From Candidatus Riflebacteria bacterium HGW-Riflebacteria-1 (GTDB taxonomy: Bacteria > Muiribacteriota > Ozemobacteria > Ozemobacterales > Ozemobacteraceae): a DNA stretch of 64,000 bases. The stretch is taken from assembly GCA_002839445.1 (NCBI GenBank), contig PGYB01000003.1, forward strand, positions 310,001 through 374,000, written 5' to 3'. The notes under the pieces are model-generated. The model saw only the letters and a program-made list of their open reading frames with translations, did no database searches and was not told the origin of the DNA. Shown here one piece after another: positions 43,320 through 52,004 of the stretch; position 1 is the first letter of the stretch, and each line of letters begins with the position of its first letter. Made by a program: the position numbers and the translations under genes.

Positions 43320-45385
43320 TGACTTTTCCTGCCTTTCTAGGTGTTTGCGCTATCATCGTTCAGGCAATACTGGCTTTTGTGGTAATTGCCAAAGATCCTG
43401 GACGCACCGAGAACCGCCTGTTCAGCCTGCAGCTGCTGCTTTTCTGTTTCTGGAGCGGCGCTGAGCTCTATCTGATTTACCACGGCATCAACGCAATCGG
43501 CATAAAGCTGCTCTTTACCCCGGCGCTTCTGCTTACCTATTTTTTCTGTATTTTTACAGCTATTTACCCTGAAAATCAGCCTGATGCCACAATCATAAAA
43601 AGCCGCGGCCATCTTGCTGCCTTTTTTCTGCCGGCAGCGGCCCTGTTGTTCTTCTTGTGGTCAGGAAAGCTTATCGCAGGCTTTGAGCCCATCGCCGCCG
43701 GCTTTTCGATTGATCTCGGCCGGTTTGAATTCGTCGTAAAGGGCGTATTGATCGGTTATCTTTTTTTGGCGCTGTCAACCTTGTCAAACAGCAGCAAAAG
43801 AGCCGAAACAACAATTCAGATCAGGCGCCTGCGCTACACTTTTGCAGCCATGCTGCTTCCGGTCGCTGCGGGGTCGATCGTTATCGCTCTGAGCAAATGG
43901 TTTATCGGCGGCACGACCATGTATCCCCTCGGGTTGTTTCCGGTTCTAAGCATCATCATGAGTCTCATTCTCGGCTACACAATGCTCAGATACAACCTGA
44001 TGGAAATCGATCTGATTTTTTCTACCGGTCTGGTTTACACGCTGTTGACAGCCATCATGGCCGGCATAATGGAACTGTTTCAGGAGTTGATGCAGAATAT
44101 CCTGGATTTTTCTGATCTCTGGAGCAAGATCATTGCCATTCTTATTATCGCCGCGATCTTTTCGCCGGTAAAAGAGCTGCTGATCAAGCTCGTTGACAAG
44201 TTTTTCGGGCGGCGCACTTTTGACTCGGCAACAGTTATGCAGACCATTCTTGCTGAATTGCGCAAAATGCCAGATGAAAACAAGCTTTTCACCAGGTTTC
44301 TCAGCGAGCTTCATCTGGTACTCGACTTTGCGGGCGCCCGACTGCAGCTGCCAGACCAGCCACAGATATGCACTCCGGCCGAACTCCCCGCCTGCGACAT
44401 CGCCAGTGATTTTGCCAAATTACCGCAAGAGGTTAACGAAATAGACAGTATTATTCAGCATTACCTCAACAGCGACAGCAGCGAACTTGTCGCGGCAGCC
44501 CGCACCTTAAAAAATCACGACGTGCGGCATCTTTTCAATTTTTCTGACGAAGAGCGCCATTACGGGTATCTGATGATCAACGCCAAGTCCACGAGAGTTC
44601 CGTATACGCCAACCGAAGTCAGCCTGCTCATCGGTCTGGTCAACGAGATTCCACCCCTTCTCGCCAATCTGCAGATGATCAACCGCCTGCTCAATCAGGA
44701 AAAAATCAGCCAGGAAATAGACTGGGCGAGCAAAATGCTGCAGGCTATCTCGGCCAAGAGCATTGCCAGCTTTTGCGGCATGCCGGTCAACAGCTTTGCC
44801 TCACTGTCGAGCGAAATCAAGGGCGACATGATCGACATCTGCCAGAACGAGAGCAACAGTTTTATTGGCATTTATGACGCTTTTCATCACGGCATACAGG
44901 CTGTTCTCACGCTCAACATCATGTTCGCGGTGCTGCGCTGCTTCAGCGACACAAAGGCGCAGCTGGGCGAGGCAAACCGTGTTCTGCGTTGTTTTTCGCA
45001 GCAGCTCTGTTCAGCAGCTACCATTATAAGAGTCGACAAGCGCAGAGTTGATATCGCAAATGCCGGCAATCCTTCGCCTCTCGTTATTTCAGCAACAGGA
45101 GTCCGCCGCCTGTTTGCCGAACCCACCCGACCGGCCGGTTATGAAGAAAAAATAGAACCGCAGTTTCAGTCGTTTGAGCTCAGCGAAGGCGAACTGCTCT
45201 TCTGCTCGACCAATGGCATTTACAAGGCTTTCGAACAATTGCATGGCCGCACACTCGAAGAATTTCTCTCTGACAAAGGCAACGACCTGAAAGATCTCCA
45301 CGAGAAAATCGCCTATTCAATCAGGTCTTTGACCCACCAGAATTTTTCTGATGACATTACATTTATAACAGCAGGTCAGGTATGA
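43319..45385 (+). CDS. 7TM-type membrane protein with degenerate SpoIIE/PP2C phosphatase domain
   Basis: 688 residues. About eight membrane helices in residues 1-285, resembling the 7TM sensor module of histidine kinases; then a GAF-like part (about 300-450) and a SpoIIE-type domain (about 470-685). The phosphatase motifs are partly changed: GGD reads KGD, and the DVSGHG box reads DAFHHG, while NAGNPSP and the final DDITFI are kept. The metal-binding aspartates remain, so activity is possible but not certain. In this family the product is usually a STAS antagonist made active by dephosphorylation. Coupled on both sides (TAATG with the pseudopilin, ATGA with ispG). Confidence 0.72.
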   Translation: MTFPAFLGVCAIIVQAILAFVVIAKDPGRTENRLFSLQLLLFCFWSGAELYLIYHGINAIGIKLLFTPALLLTYFFCIFTAIYPENQPDATIIKSRGHLAAFFLPAAALLFFLWSGKLIAGFEPIAAGFSIDLGRFEFVVKGVLIGYLFLALSTLSNSSKRAETTIQIRRLRYTFAAMLLPVAAGSIVIALSKWFIGGTTMYPLGLFPVLSIIMSLILGYTMLRYNLMEIDLIFSTGLVYTLLTAIMAGIMELFQELMQNILDFSDLWSKIIAILIIAAIFSPVKELLIKLVDKFFGRRTFDSATVMQTILAELRKMPDENKLFTRFLSELHLVLDFAGARLQLPDQPQICTPAELPACDIASDFAKLPQEVNEIDSIIQHYLNSDSSELVAAARTLKNHDVRHLFNFSDEERHYGYLMINAKSTRVPYTPTEVSLLIGLVNEIPPLLANLQMINRLLNQEKISQEIDWASKMLQAISAKSIASFCGMPVNSFASLSSEIKGDMIDICQNESNSFIGIYDAFHHGIQAVLTLNIMFAVLRCFSDTKAQLGEANRVLRCFSQQLCSAATIIRVDKRRVDIANAGNPSPLVISATGVRRLFAEPTRPAGYEEKIEPQFQSFELSEGELLFCSTNGIYKAFEQLHGRTLEEFLSDKGNDLKDLHEKIAYSIRSLTHQNFSDDITFITAGQV

Positions 45386-46476
45386 ATCACAAACCCACAG
45401 GCAGACGCAAAAGCAGACAGATAATGGTTGGCAGGGTCGCAGTCGGCGGCAATGCCCCGGTCAGCGTTCAGAGCATGACCAAAACCGATACGCGCGATGT
45501 CGCAGCGACACTTGACGCCATTAACCATCTCAGACTGGCCGGCTGCGATATTATCAGACTGGCGGTGCCCGATGCCGCCGCTGCCAAGGCTCTCAAAGAC
45601 ATCTGCAGCGCTTCGCCGATTCCGGTTATTGCTGACATTCATTTCGATCATCAGCTGGCTATCGATGCCATTCGCAATGGCGTGCACGGGCTGAGAATCA
45701 ATCCCGGCAACATTCGCAGCGAGGAAAAAGTGCGCGAGGTAATCGCTGCTGCAACTGACTGGCATGTGCCGATCAGGGTCGGCGTCAACGCTGGATCACT
45801 CGACCCGGCGATCAAGCTTAAGTATGGCGGCGTAACCGCGGCCGGGCTTGCCGAATCTGCGCTGAACGAAGTCAAGCGCCTCGAAAAATACGGGTTTGAG
45901 CTGATTAAAATAGCGGTCAAAGCTTTCGATCTGCATACCATGTGTGAGGCCGTGCGAATTACTGCCAGTTCGTGCGACTACCCTCTGCATCTAGGTGTCA
46001 CTGAAGCAGGTTTGCCTGAAGATGGTATCGTCAGATCGGCAATGGGCATAGGCAGTCTTCTGCTGCAGGGCATCGGCGATACCATACGTGTGTCACTGAC
46101 CGGAGACTCAGCACTCGAAGTAATTACCGGACTCAAGATTCTACAGTCCGCCGGGCTGCGCAGCGAGGGACCGGTTATCGTGTCTTGCCCGACCTGTGGG
46201 CGCTGCCAGATTCCATTACAGGAAATCGCGCGCCAGGTCCATCAGAGGCTTGCCGGCATAAAAGAATCATTTCAAGTTGCGGTAATGGGCTGCGCAGTAA
46301 ACGGCCCGGGCGAAGCTGAGCAGGCTGATTTTGGCATAGCCGGCGGCAAAGAAAGTGGTCTGATTTTTAAACATGGTAAAGTGGTGAAAAGCCTGCCCAT
46401 GGATCAACTGGTCGACGGTCTGATCGAAGAAATATTCACCAGCCTGCAGACCGACAAAAAGGGAGAAAAAAAATGA
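45382..46476 (+). CDS. ispG: 4-hydroxy-3-methylbut-2-enyl diphosphate synthase IspG (GcpE)
   Basis: Iron-sulphur enzyme converting MEcPP to HMBPP in the MEP isoprenoid pathway. 364 residues, the short bacterial form. Family motifs: VQSMTKTDTRDVAATL (about 30-45), PVIADIHFDHQLA, LRINPGNI, LHLGVTEAG and the cluster ligands in CPTCGRC (about 272-278) and GCAVNGPGEA (about 305-314). The ATG overlaps the previous stop. Its place in an operon with a cyclase, pseudopilins and a phosphatase is unusual. Confidence 0.95.
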   Translation: MNHKPTGRRKSRQIMVGRVAVGGNAPVSVQSMTKTDTRDVAATLDAINHLRLAGCDIIRLAVPDAAAAKALKDICSASPIPVIADIHFDHQLAIDAIRNGVHGLRINPGNIRSEEKVREVIAAATDWHVPIRVGVNAGSLDPAIKLKYGGVTAAGLAESALNEVKRLEKYGFELIKIAVKAFDLHTMCEAVRITASSCDYPLHLGVTEAGLPEDGIVRSAMGIGSLLLQGIGDTIRVSLTGDSALEVITGLKILQSAGLRSEGPVIVSCPTCGRCQIPLQEIARQVHQRLAGIKESFQVAVMGCAVNGPGEAEQADFGIAGGKESGLIFKHGKVVKSLPMDQLVDGLIEEIFTSLQTDKKGEKK

Positions 46477-48344
46477 AACCCTCAATAACAAAGAAAAAAG
46501 CAACAAGCACGCGTATCTGTTTCCTTATGACGATTGCTCTGCTTGCGCTGTCACTGGCAGTTTCGGCGCAGGAAAGCGAAACAACGGTAAGCTTCAGAAC
46601 TAAGCATATTGAGCTGGTTTTTCAGCCACCAATGCGCTCTGGCATCAATGCAGTCAATCCCAGCAACATTGAAGTGCCGCGCCTGAACCTTCTGGTCAAC
46701 ATATTTGAAAACTATCTGCAGTATCTTAACCGCCTGCAGAAAATTGCCGCCGGCACTTCGCTGCGCATTCTCTACGCTCCCGACCAGTCTCTCGAACTCG
46801 GCAGTGATGACAGCAAGGTTATCAGACTGCGCGAAACCGGTCTGAACAGCACTTTGAGCCAGATCAACCAGTTTCTCAAAGAACGCGGCGGCACCGACGC
46901 GAACTATCTTCTCGAAAGCGCAGATTCGCTGTTCACGATTCCTGACCAGTATCCGCGCCAAACCAGCAAAGTAGCGATACGCACCGAACTGATCAACCAT
47001 TCATCATTTCAAAAAAGCCTCGAACCAGATACCGATTTTTGCGTAGTCGACGACAATCGCGTAATTGCGGCGCGGCCGTTTCAGCGCAGCAATCGTCTTT
47101 TTTTGATGACTGATGCCGACAATGTCTGCCGTTCAGAAATGCTGCTTGGACAGGCAAAAACCTTTTATGCCGATTTGTCAGCGTCAGGTGATGGCCGTTA
47201 TCTGGCTTTCAGCGACGGTATGCGACCAATGTTAATGGCTCTTACCACCAGAGAAAGCCGATTGCTTTTTGCTGACAACAACCTGCTCCTGCTTTCTATG
47301 CAATGGTCGCCAAAACAGTCATTGCTCGCCGGCATCGTACTCAACAATTCCAATCAGGAACGCAGCTTTTTTCTTTATGACGCAGAAGCCGCGACCATGC
47401 TTGATTTTGTCAGCGCAGAAGTGGCCGCCGAAGCCAATTACCTGAATCCATATGTCAGCTGGTCTCCAGACGGACAGCGTATTATGCTGACTTCAGCGCG
47501 CTCACTGCATTTTATCGACATTGCCGGCAAAAAAACATTGATGAACGCGGTCAGAGTGCCGAATGAAATCGCCGAAACCATCTGGTCAGACGACAGCGCA
47601 TCTTTCGCCCTGATCGAAGTAATCGGGCAGGCACGACAGCGCTATATCTTTGACGACCTTGACTACCGCAAGTGCGTGCTACACCGCTACCGCATCAAAG
47701 CAGATTTCTCGATAAACGAAGACCACGCGCAGCGCGTTGAATCACGCAATACGATAAAGCTGGTTTCGTTCTGGACCAACGATCGCGTGCTCTTCCTCGA
47801 AGGCCGACTGATGAGTAAAAAGCTCAACACGCCGTTCTGGGACCTCAGCGCGACATTTGCCGCGAAACTCACTGCCGGCCCAACAACCGCTGCCAGCCGC
47901 AATGCTTCTGCCAGCGAGTTGCTCAGCACACCTTCGGCCCTGCCCCTCCAGTATCTCTATGTTTTCCGCAATCTCGACAGCAAATTCAAAAACATCTACG
48001 ATGCCGGTTTCAGCCACAGTAACAACCTGTTTGCCGACAAGTTCGCAAATATCTGGTTTATCGGTTTGCGCCGCCCCGAGGAAGTCAGCCCGCGCCAGAG
48101 CATTTACAATCACCGCCTGTCGCCCTACCCTTTCCCCGAGAATAACGTGTCGGTTTTTTACGATATCCCGGCCGGCAAAATGCTGCTGCTGCTCAAATTT
48201 CTCGAAGAATACAACCTGCGAATCGTCAGATTCAACAGCAACATCAGCCGCATGTTCGTGCTGGCCAATTTCAGCGGCCCGCTGAATCTCTGGTCAGGTG
48301 ACCTGAAAAAGATTGTCGAAGGGCTGGGCAGCAGCGAAAACTGA
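46473..48344 (+). CDS. Secreted WD40/TolB-like beta-propeller protein of unknown function
   Basis: 623 residues with an N-terminal signal peptide (MTIALLALSLAVSA, cleaved after about residue 31). A helical segment of about 130 residues is followed by propeller-like repeats, for example YADLSASGDGRYLAFSDG, SMQWSPKQSLLAGIV and VSWSPDGQRIMLTSA. No catalytic motif is seen. Coupled to ispG by ATGA. Probably a periplasmic or surface protein-interaction platform; no specific partner can be named. Confidence 0.7.
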   Translation: MKPSITKKKATSTRICFLMTIALLALSLAVSAQESETTVSFRTKHIELVFQPPMRSGINAVNPSNIEVPRLNLLVNIFENYLQYLNRLQKIAAGTSLRILYAPDQSLELGSDDSKVIRLRETGLNSTLSQINQFLKERGGTDANYLLESADSLFTIPDQYPRQTSKVAIRTELINHSSFQKSLEPDTDFCVVDDNRVIAARPFQRSNRLFLMTDADNVCRSEMLLGQAKTFYADLSASGDGRYLAFSDGMRPMLMALTTRESRLLFADNNLLLLSMQWSPKQSLLAGIVLNNSNQERSFFLYDAEAATMLDFVSAEVAAEANYLNPYVSWSPDGQRIMLTSARSLHFIDIAGKKTLMNAVRVPNEIAETIWSDDSASFALIEVIGQARQRYIFDDLDYRKCVLHRYRIKADFSINEDHAQRVESRNTIKLVSFWTNDRVLFLEGRLMSKKLNTPFWDLSATFAAKLTAGPTTAASRNASASELLSTPSALPLQYLYVFRNLDSKFKNIYDAGFSHSNNLFADKFANIWFIGLRRPEEVSPRQSIYNHRLSPYPFPENNVSVFYDIPAGKMLLLLKFLEEYNLRIVRFNSNISRMFVLANFSGPLNLWSGDLKKIVEGLGSSEN

Positions 48345-48369
48345 TAGCGCACCGGTTTGCGCAATAAAC

Positions 48370-48398
48370 TTGCCTCTTTTTGTGTTTTTCCTTATACT
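48370..48398 (+). promoter_or_regulatory. Sigma70-type promoter for the gene at 48435
   Basis: TTGCCT (48370-48375), 17-base spacer, TATACT (48393-48398). The leader holds the site AGGGGG at 48421-48426, 8 bases before the ATG. Confidence 0.65.
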
Positions 48399-48434
48399 GT
48401 CTAGACTCAAAAATATGGCAAGGGGGAAAGGCAA

Positions 48435-50063
48435 ATGAAGAAGTTCTGTTTTATGATGGCCTTTTTATTGCTGACAATCTGTTCAGCAGGTTATAGCGCC
48501 GAAGTTCTCTATGACGACACACACGCCCAGACAGCCGGCAACGCTGACTGGATACCGGAAGGCGCTTATTCAGAAATGGCCGACATGCTAAAAGAAAACG
48601 GCTTCACCGTCACCAGTCTCAGCAAAGTGGCTGGGCAAAACGGCGAGTTCAGCGCTGATCTTCTTAAAGACTATCAGGCAATAATTCTTGCCGAACCCAA
48701 TAACCCTTACACTGCCAGCGAGCAGAAAGCCATTGTTGAATTTGTTCATAACGGCGGTGGCCTGTTTATAATTGGCGACCACGCTGGTGCAGACCGCAAC
48801 AACAACGGCTGGGATGCGGTAAAGGTATTCAATGCCTTCGTAGCGGTTTTTGGCTTTAAGTTTCAGAGCAACACAATTTACGAAGCACCGCTGGCAGGAG
48901 CCATCAACAACACTCACCCGGCAATGTTCGGCGTGCGCGCAGTTGGTGCCTGGGCCGGCGCGACCTTTGATATCGTCAAAGGCGACGGCAAAGCTGTTGG
49001 TCTCATCGACAGCCGCACAGCCAGAGCACCTTACGTTGTCGCCGCCGAATACGGCGCTGGTCGAGTATTAGCCATCGGCGACAGTTCGCCCTTTGACGAC
49101 GGCACCGGCAGTGGCATCGGCAAAAACAAGCTGCACGACAGCTATGACTCATTCATGTATTCACACCCGCAGCTGGCCTACAATGCCATGGCCTGGACCA
49201 CCGGCAAAGCTACCGGCAAGCGCGTTCCTTCTCGCCCGGTTCCCATGTTCAACGAAGCAAAGGCTGAAGAAAAGGCGATCAACATTCTTATCGACGCCGC
49301 GCACGGCAACGCCTCTTCTGACAAGATGAAAACCTTCGAAAAGCACATGAAAAAGAACGGCCTGAAGGTTTATTTTACCCTTAACCTGATCAAGCCAGAA
49401 ATGCTCAAGAATTTCGGCATTCTGATTCTGCCCGACCCGTCAATGCCCTATATCGAAACCGAAGCGCAGGCAATCGCCGACTGGTTTATGGCCGGTGGCA
49501 ACCTGATCATGGGCTCAGCCTGGGATTCATCAAAACTGCGCGGCACAGCGACTCTCAACTTTGTGCTCGGCAAGATGGGCGCCGTAATGCGCTTTAATGA
49601 CGACCAGGTCTGGGATGAAAAGAACAAGACCAACAAGCCATGGGGCGTGCTCTCACGCGGCATCAAGAAAAACCACCCGGTTACCGCCGGCGTGACAACC
49701 GCTATCACCTGGGGCACCTGCTCGCTTATCAACCGCAATAACGAGCCGCTCACCGAAGCCGCCGGCGTTGATATTCTGGTAACTGCAAACGATGTCAGCT
49801 TTAACAAAGACGGCGACAAGAGCGTGCCAGCGGTATTGTATCCCAGGGGCGTTGCCATTCCGATAATGGCCATGGAAAAAGTGGTCAATGGCACTCTGGT
49901 AATGATCGGCACCTGTAACTTTACTGACTATCAGTATCCTGACAGCGACATCAACATGTCAATGCCCGGACCAGCTCCTTTCACCCACGAGACCCCGCAA
50001 CTCTGGGACAACCTGCTTCGCCAGCTGGCAAAGAAACCGGCCCCCCGCACCAAAAGAAAATAA
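48435..50063 (+). CDS. Secreted protein with two tandem GATase-like domains
   Basis: 542 residues with a signal peptide (MMAFLLLTICSAG, cleaved near residue 21). Two halves look homologous. Each has a VLxDxxH opening (VLYDDTHAQ; ILIDAAHGN), a K-NG--V element, an ILxxPxxPY step and a GGxLxxG turn (GGGLFIIGDHAG; GGNLIMGSAWDS). This is the pattern of the GATase-1/DUF4350-like or 'GIFT' fold used in sugar- or polymer-binding proteins, without a catalytic triad that I can recognise. A promoter and terminator frame it as a single-gene unit next to a sugar-type ABC importer, which hints at carbohydrate-related work. Confidence 0.7.
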   Translation: MKKFCFMMAFLLLTICSAGYSAEVLYDDTHAQTAGNADWIPEGAYSEMADMLKENGFTVTSLSKVAGQNGEFSADLLKDYQAIILAEPNNPYTASEQKAIVEFVHNGGGLFIIGDHAGADRNNNGWDAVKVFNAFVAVFGFKFQSNTIYEAPLAGAINNTHPAMFGVRAVGAWAGATFDIVKGDGKAVGLIDSRTARAPYVVAAEYGAGRVLAIGDSSPFDDGTGSGIGKNKLHDSYDSFMYSHPQLAYNAMAWTTGKATGKRVPSRPVPMFNEAKAEEKAINILIDAAHGNASSDKMKTFEKHMKKNGLKVYFTLNLIKPEMLKNFGILILPDPSMPYIETEAQAIADWFMAGGNLIMGSAWDSSKLRGTATLNFVLGKMGAVMRFNDDQVWDEKNKTNKPWGVLSRGIKKNHPVTAGVTTAITWGTCSLINRNNEPLTEAAGVDILVTANDVSFNKDGDKSVPAVLYPRGVAIPIMAMEKVVNGTLVMIGTCNFTDYQYPDSDINMSMPGPAPFTHETPQLWDNLLRQLAKKPAPRTKRK

Positions 50064-50072
50064 ACCTCGATC

Positions 50073-50114
50073 ACGGGCGCCACTTATGCATAAGATAAGC
50101 GGCGCCCGTTTTTA
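50073..50114 (+). terminator. Rho-independent terminator after the GATase-like gene
   Basis: ACGGGCGCC (50073-50081) pairs with GGCGCCCGT (50101-50109), with an inner CTTAT/ATAAG pairing and a TTTTT tail. Confidence 0.88.
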
Positions 50115-50140
50115 AACCACTATTCAGGATATCAAGAGCA

Positions 50141-51019
50141 ATGGCAAATAAACGCAAGCAAGACTGGGCAGCTTACCTGTATCTGATGCCGGTAGTAGTC
50201 ATTCTGGTCATTTTTCATGTTCTGCCCATCTTTTACTCACTCGCCGTAAGCTTCTACGAATGGGACCTCATTGGCGCCCCGGAATTCGTAGGAGTCCACA
50301 ACTATCAGCGACTTTTTGACGACCCGATGTTTTACAAATCACTGATGAACACTCTTTACTACGCAGCGTTAAGTGTTCCGCTTTCGATCATAAGTTCGCT
50401 CGCCATTGCATTGCTGCTTAATAACCCGATTTCGGCGATCGGCCTGTATCGTACTGTCTATTTCATTCCGGTCATAACTTCGATCAACGCCGTCGCCATC
50501 GTCTGGAACTTTATCTACCACCCAGACTTCGGGCTGCTCAACAAGATTCTCGATATTTTCAGCATCAACGCGCAGACCTGGCTGCAGGATCCGTTCTGGG
50601 CGATGCCCTGTATCATTTTCATGAGCGTCTGGAAAGGTCTCGGCTACAATGTCATCATTTTCCTGGCCGGCCTGCAGAACATTCCAAAGCATCTTTACGA
50701 AGCAGCGCGCATTGATGGCGCCAGTCGCTGGCAGCAGTTCAGACATATCACCTGGCCCCTGCTGTCACCAACAACCTTTTTTATCTTCACAATCTCTGTG
50801 ATTGGTTCATTTCAGGTTTTCTCCCAGGTCTATATGATGACCCCGCGTGGTGGCCCACTCAAGAGCACCATGGTTGTCGTTTATTACCTGTATCGCAAAG
50901 CTTTTGAACAGTTCGAATTTGGCTATGCTCTTTCCATGGCATTTGTGCTGTTCATGATCATCTTCGCCTGCACTCTTTTCAACAAGCTCTACCTTGAAAA
51001 GAAAGTGCACTACTCCTAA
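50141..51019 (+). CDS. ABC transporter permease, MalF/UgpA-type
   Basis: 292 residues, six predicted membrane helices of the carbohydrate-type binding-protein-dependent importer. The EAA coupling loop is EAARIDGASRWQQFRHITWPLL (shown in two parts here: EAARIDGAS and ITWPLL, about residues 188-210). The opening helix VVILVIFHVLPIFYSLAVS and the VGVHNYQRLF element match family UgpA/MalF. First gene of an operon of seven; 17 bases separate it from the second permease. The substrate is probably a sugar or glycerol-phosphate-like solute. Confidence 0.9.
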   Translation: MANKRKQDWAAYLYLMPVVVILVIFHVLPIFYSLAVSFYEWDLIGAPEFVGVHNYQRLFDDPMFYKSLMNTLYYAALSVPLSIISSLAIALLLNNPISAIGLYRTVYFIPVITSINAVAIVWNFIYHPDFGLLNKILDIFSINAQTWLQDPFWAMPCIIFMSVWKGLGYNVIIFLAGLQNIPKHLYEAARIDGASRWQQFRHITWPLLSPTTFFIFTISVIGSFQVFSQVYMMTPRGGPLKSTMVVVYYLYRKAFEQFEFGYALSMAFVLFMIIFACTLFNKLYLEKKVHYS

Positions 51020-51036
51020 AGGGGGAAGCCATAACC

Positions 51037-52002
51037 ATGACCAAAGTAAAAAACCCCGCCCATATCGCAATTCACACGCTGCTGATCATTGGCGGCATCT
51101 TCATGCTGTTTCCCTTTGTCTGGATGATTACAACATCTTTCAAAGGTGACGACGAGATTCTCACGACCAGCAAAAGTATAGTTCTGCTGCCAGATTCGGT
51201 TAGACCTGGCTTTCTCAACAGCGCAGAAGACGAGGCCAGAATCGCCCGCCGAAGCGAGCGAGAACGCCTGTGGAACCTGGAACAGGAAAAAGCACCCGGA
51301 GAGCGCGACAAGAAAGTGCGCGAACCGTTCCGCTGGTATGACAACTATGTCTACGCCTGGCGAGCGCAACCGTTCTACCGCTTCTTTCTGAACACGCTGT
51401 TCGTGACCATAACCGTCACCTCTGTTTCGCTGTTTTTCGCCTCGCTATCGGCGTATGCTTTCGCTTTTTTCAACTTTCCGCTTAAAGACGCCTTATTCAT
51501 GATGATGCTGGGCACCATGATGCTGCCACAACAGGCCCTGCTCATACCCAACTACATTTTTCTTTCAAAAATGGGCTGGATAAACACCTACATGTCACTC
51601 ATCGTGCCGTGGCTGGCCTCGGCCTATTCAGTGTTCTTTCTGCGCCAGTTCTTCAAGCAGCTGCCCAAAGATCTGTTTGAAGCCGCCACGATTGATGGCT
51701 GCACCAGATTCCAGTTCTATTACAAGATTCTTCTGCCGCTGAGCAAGCCACCAATGGTCACTCTCGGCATCTTTTCCTTTCTCGCTAACTGGAACAGCTT
51801 CATCTGGCCCCTTATTGTCACCAACGATACCAACCTGCGCGTGATTCAGGTCGGCCTGAGCTACTTTTCGAGCGAAGCCGGAACCCGCTGGGGCCCGCTG
51901 ATGGCCGCATCAACCATGACTATTCTACCGCTGGTAATCATGTATTTCCTGGCCCAGAGACAGTTTGTTGAATCTCAGGCCACCACCGGCATGAAGGAGT
52001 AA
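51037..52002 (+). CDS. ABC transporter permease, MalG/UgpE-type, with charged periplasmic insert
   Basis: 321 residues, six membrane helices. EAA loop EAATIDGCTRFQFYY (about residues 226-240). Between helices 1 and 2 lies an insert of about 75 residues rich in E, R and K (AEDEARIARRSERERLW), longer than in typical MalG proteins; it may contact the binding protein. AGGGGGA upstream is a good ribosome binding site. No ATPase gene is present, so the pair must use an ATPase encoded elsewhere, as is common for MsmK-type systems. Confidence 0.9.
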   Translation: MTKVKNPAHIAIHTLLIIGGIFMLFPFVWMITTSFKGDDEILTTSKSIVLLPDSVRPGFLNSAEDEARIARRSERERLWNLEQEKAPGERDKKVREPFRWYDNYVYAWRAQPFYRFFLNTLFVTITVTSVSLFFASLSAYAFAFFNFPLKDALFMMMLGTMMLPQQALLIPNYIFLSKMGWINTYMSLIVPWLASAYSVFFLRQFFKQLPKDLFEAATIDGCTRFQFYYKILLPLSKPPMVTLGIFSFLANWNSFIWPLIVTNDTNLRVIQVGLSYFSSEAGTRWGPLMAASTMTILPLVIMYFLAQRQFVESQATTGMKE

Positions 52003-52004
52003 TT

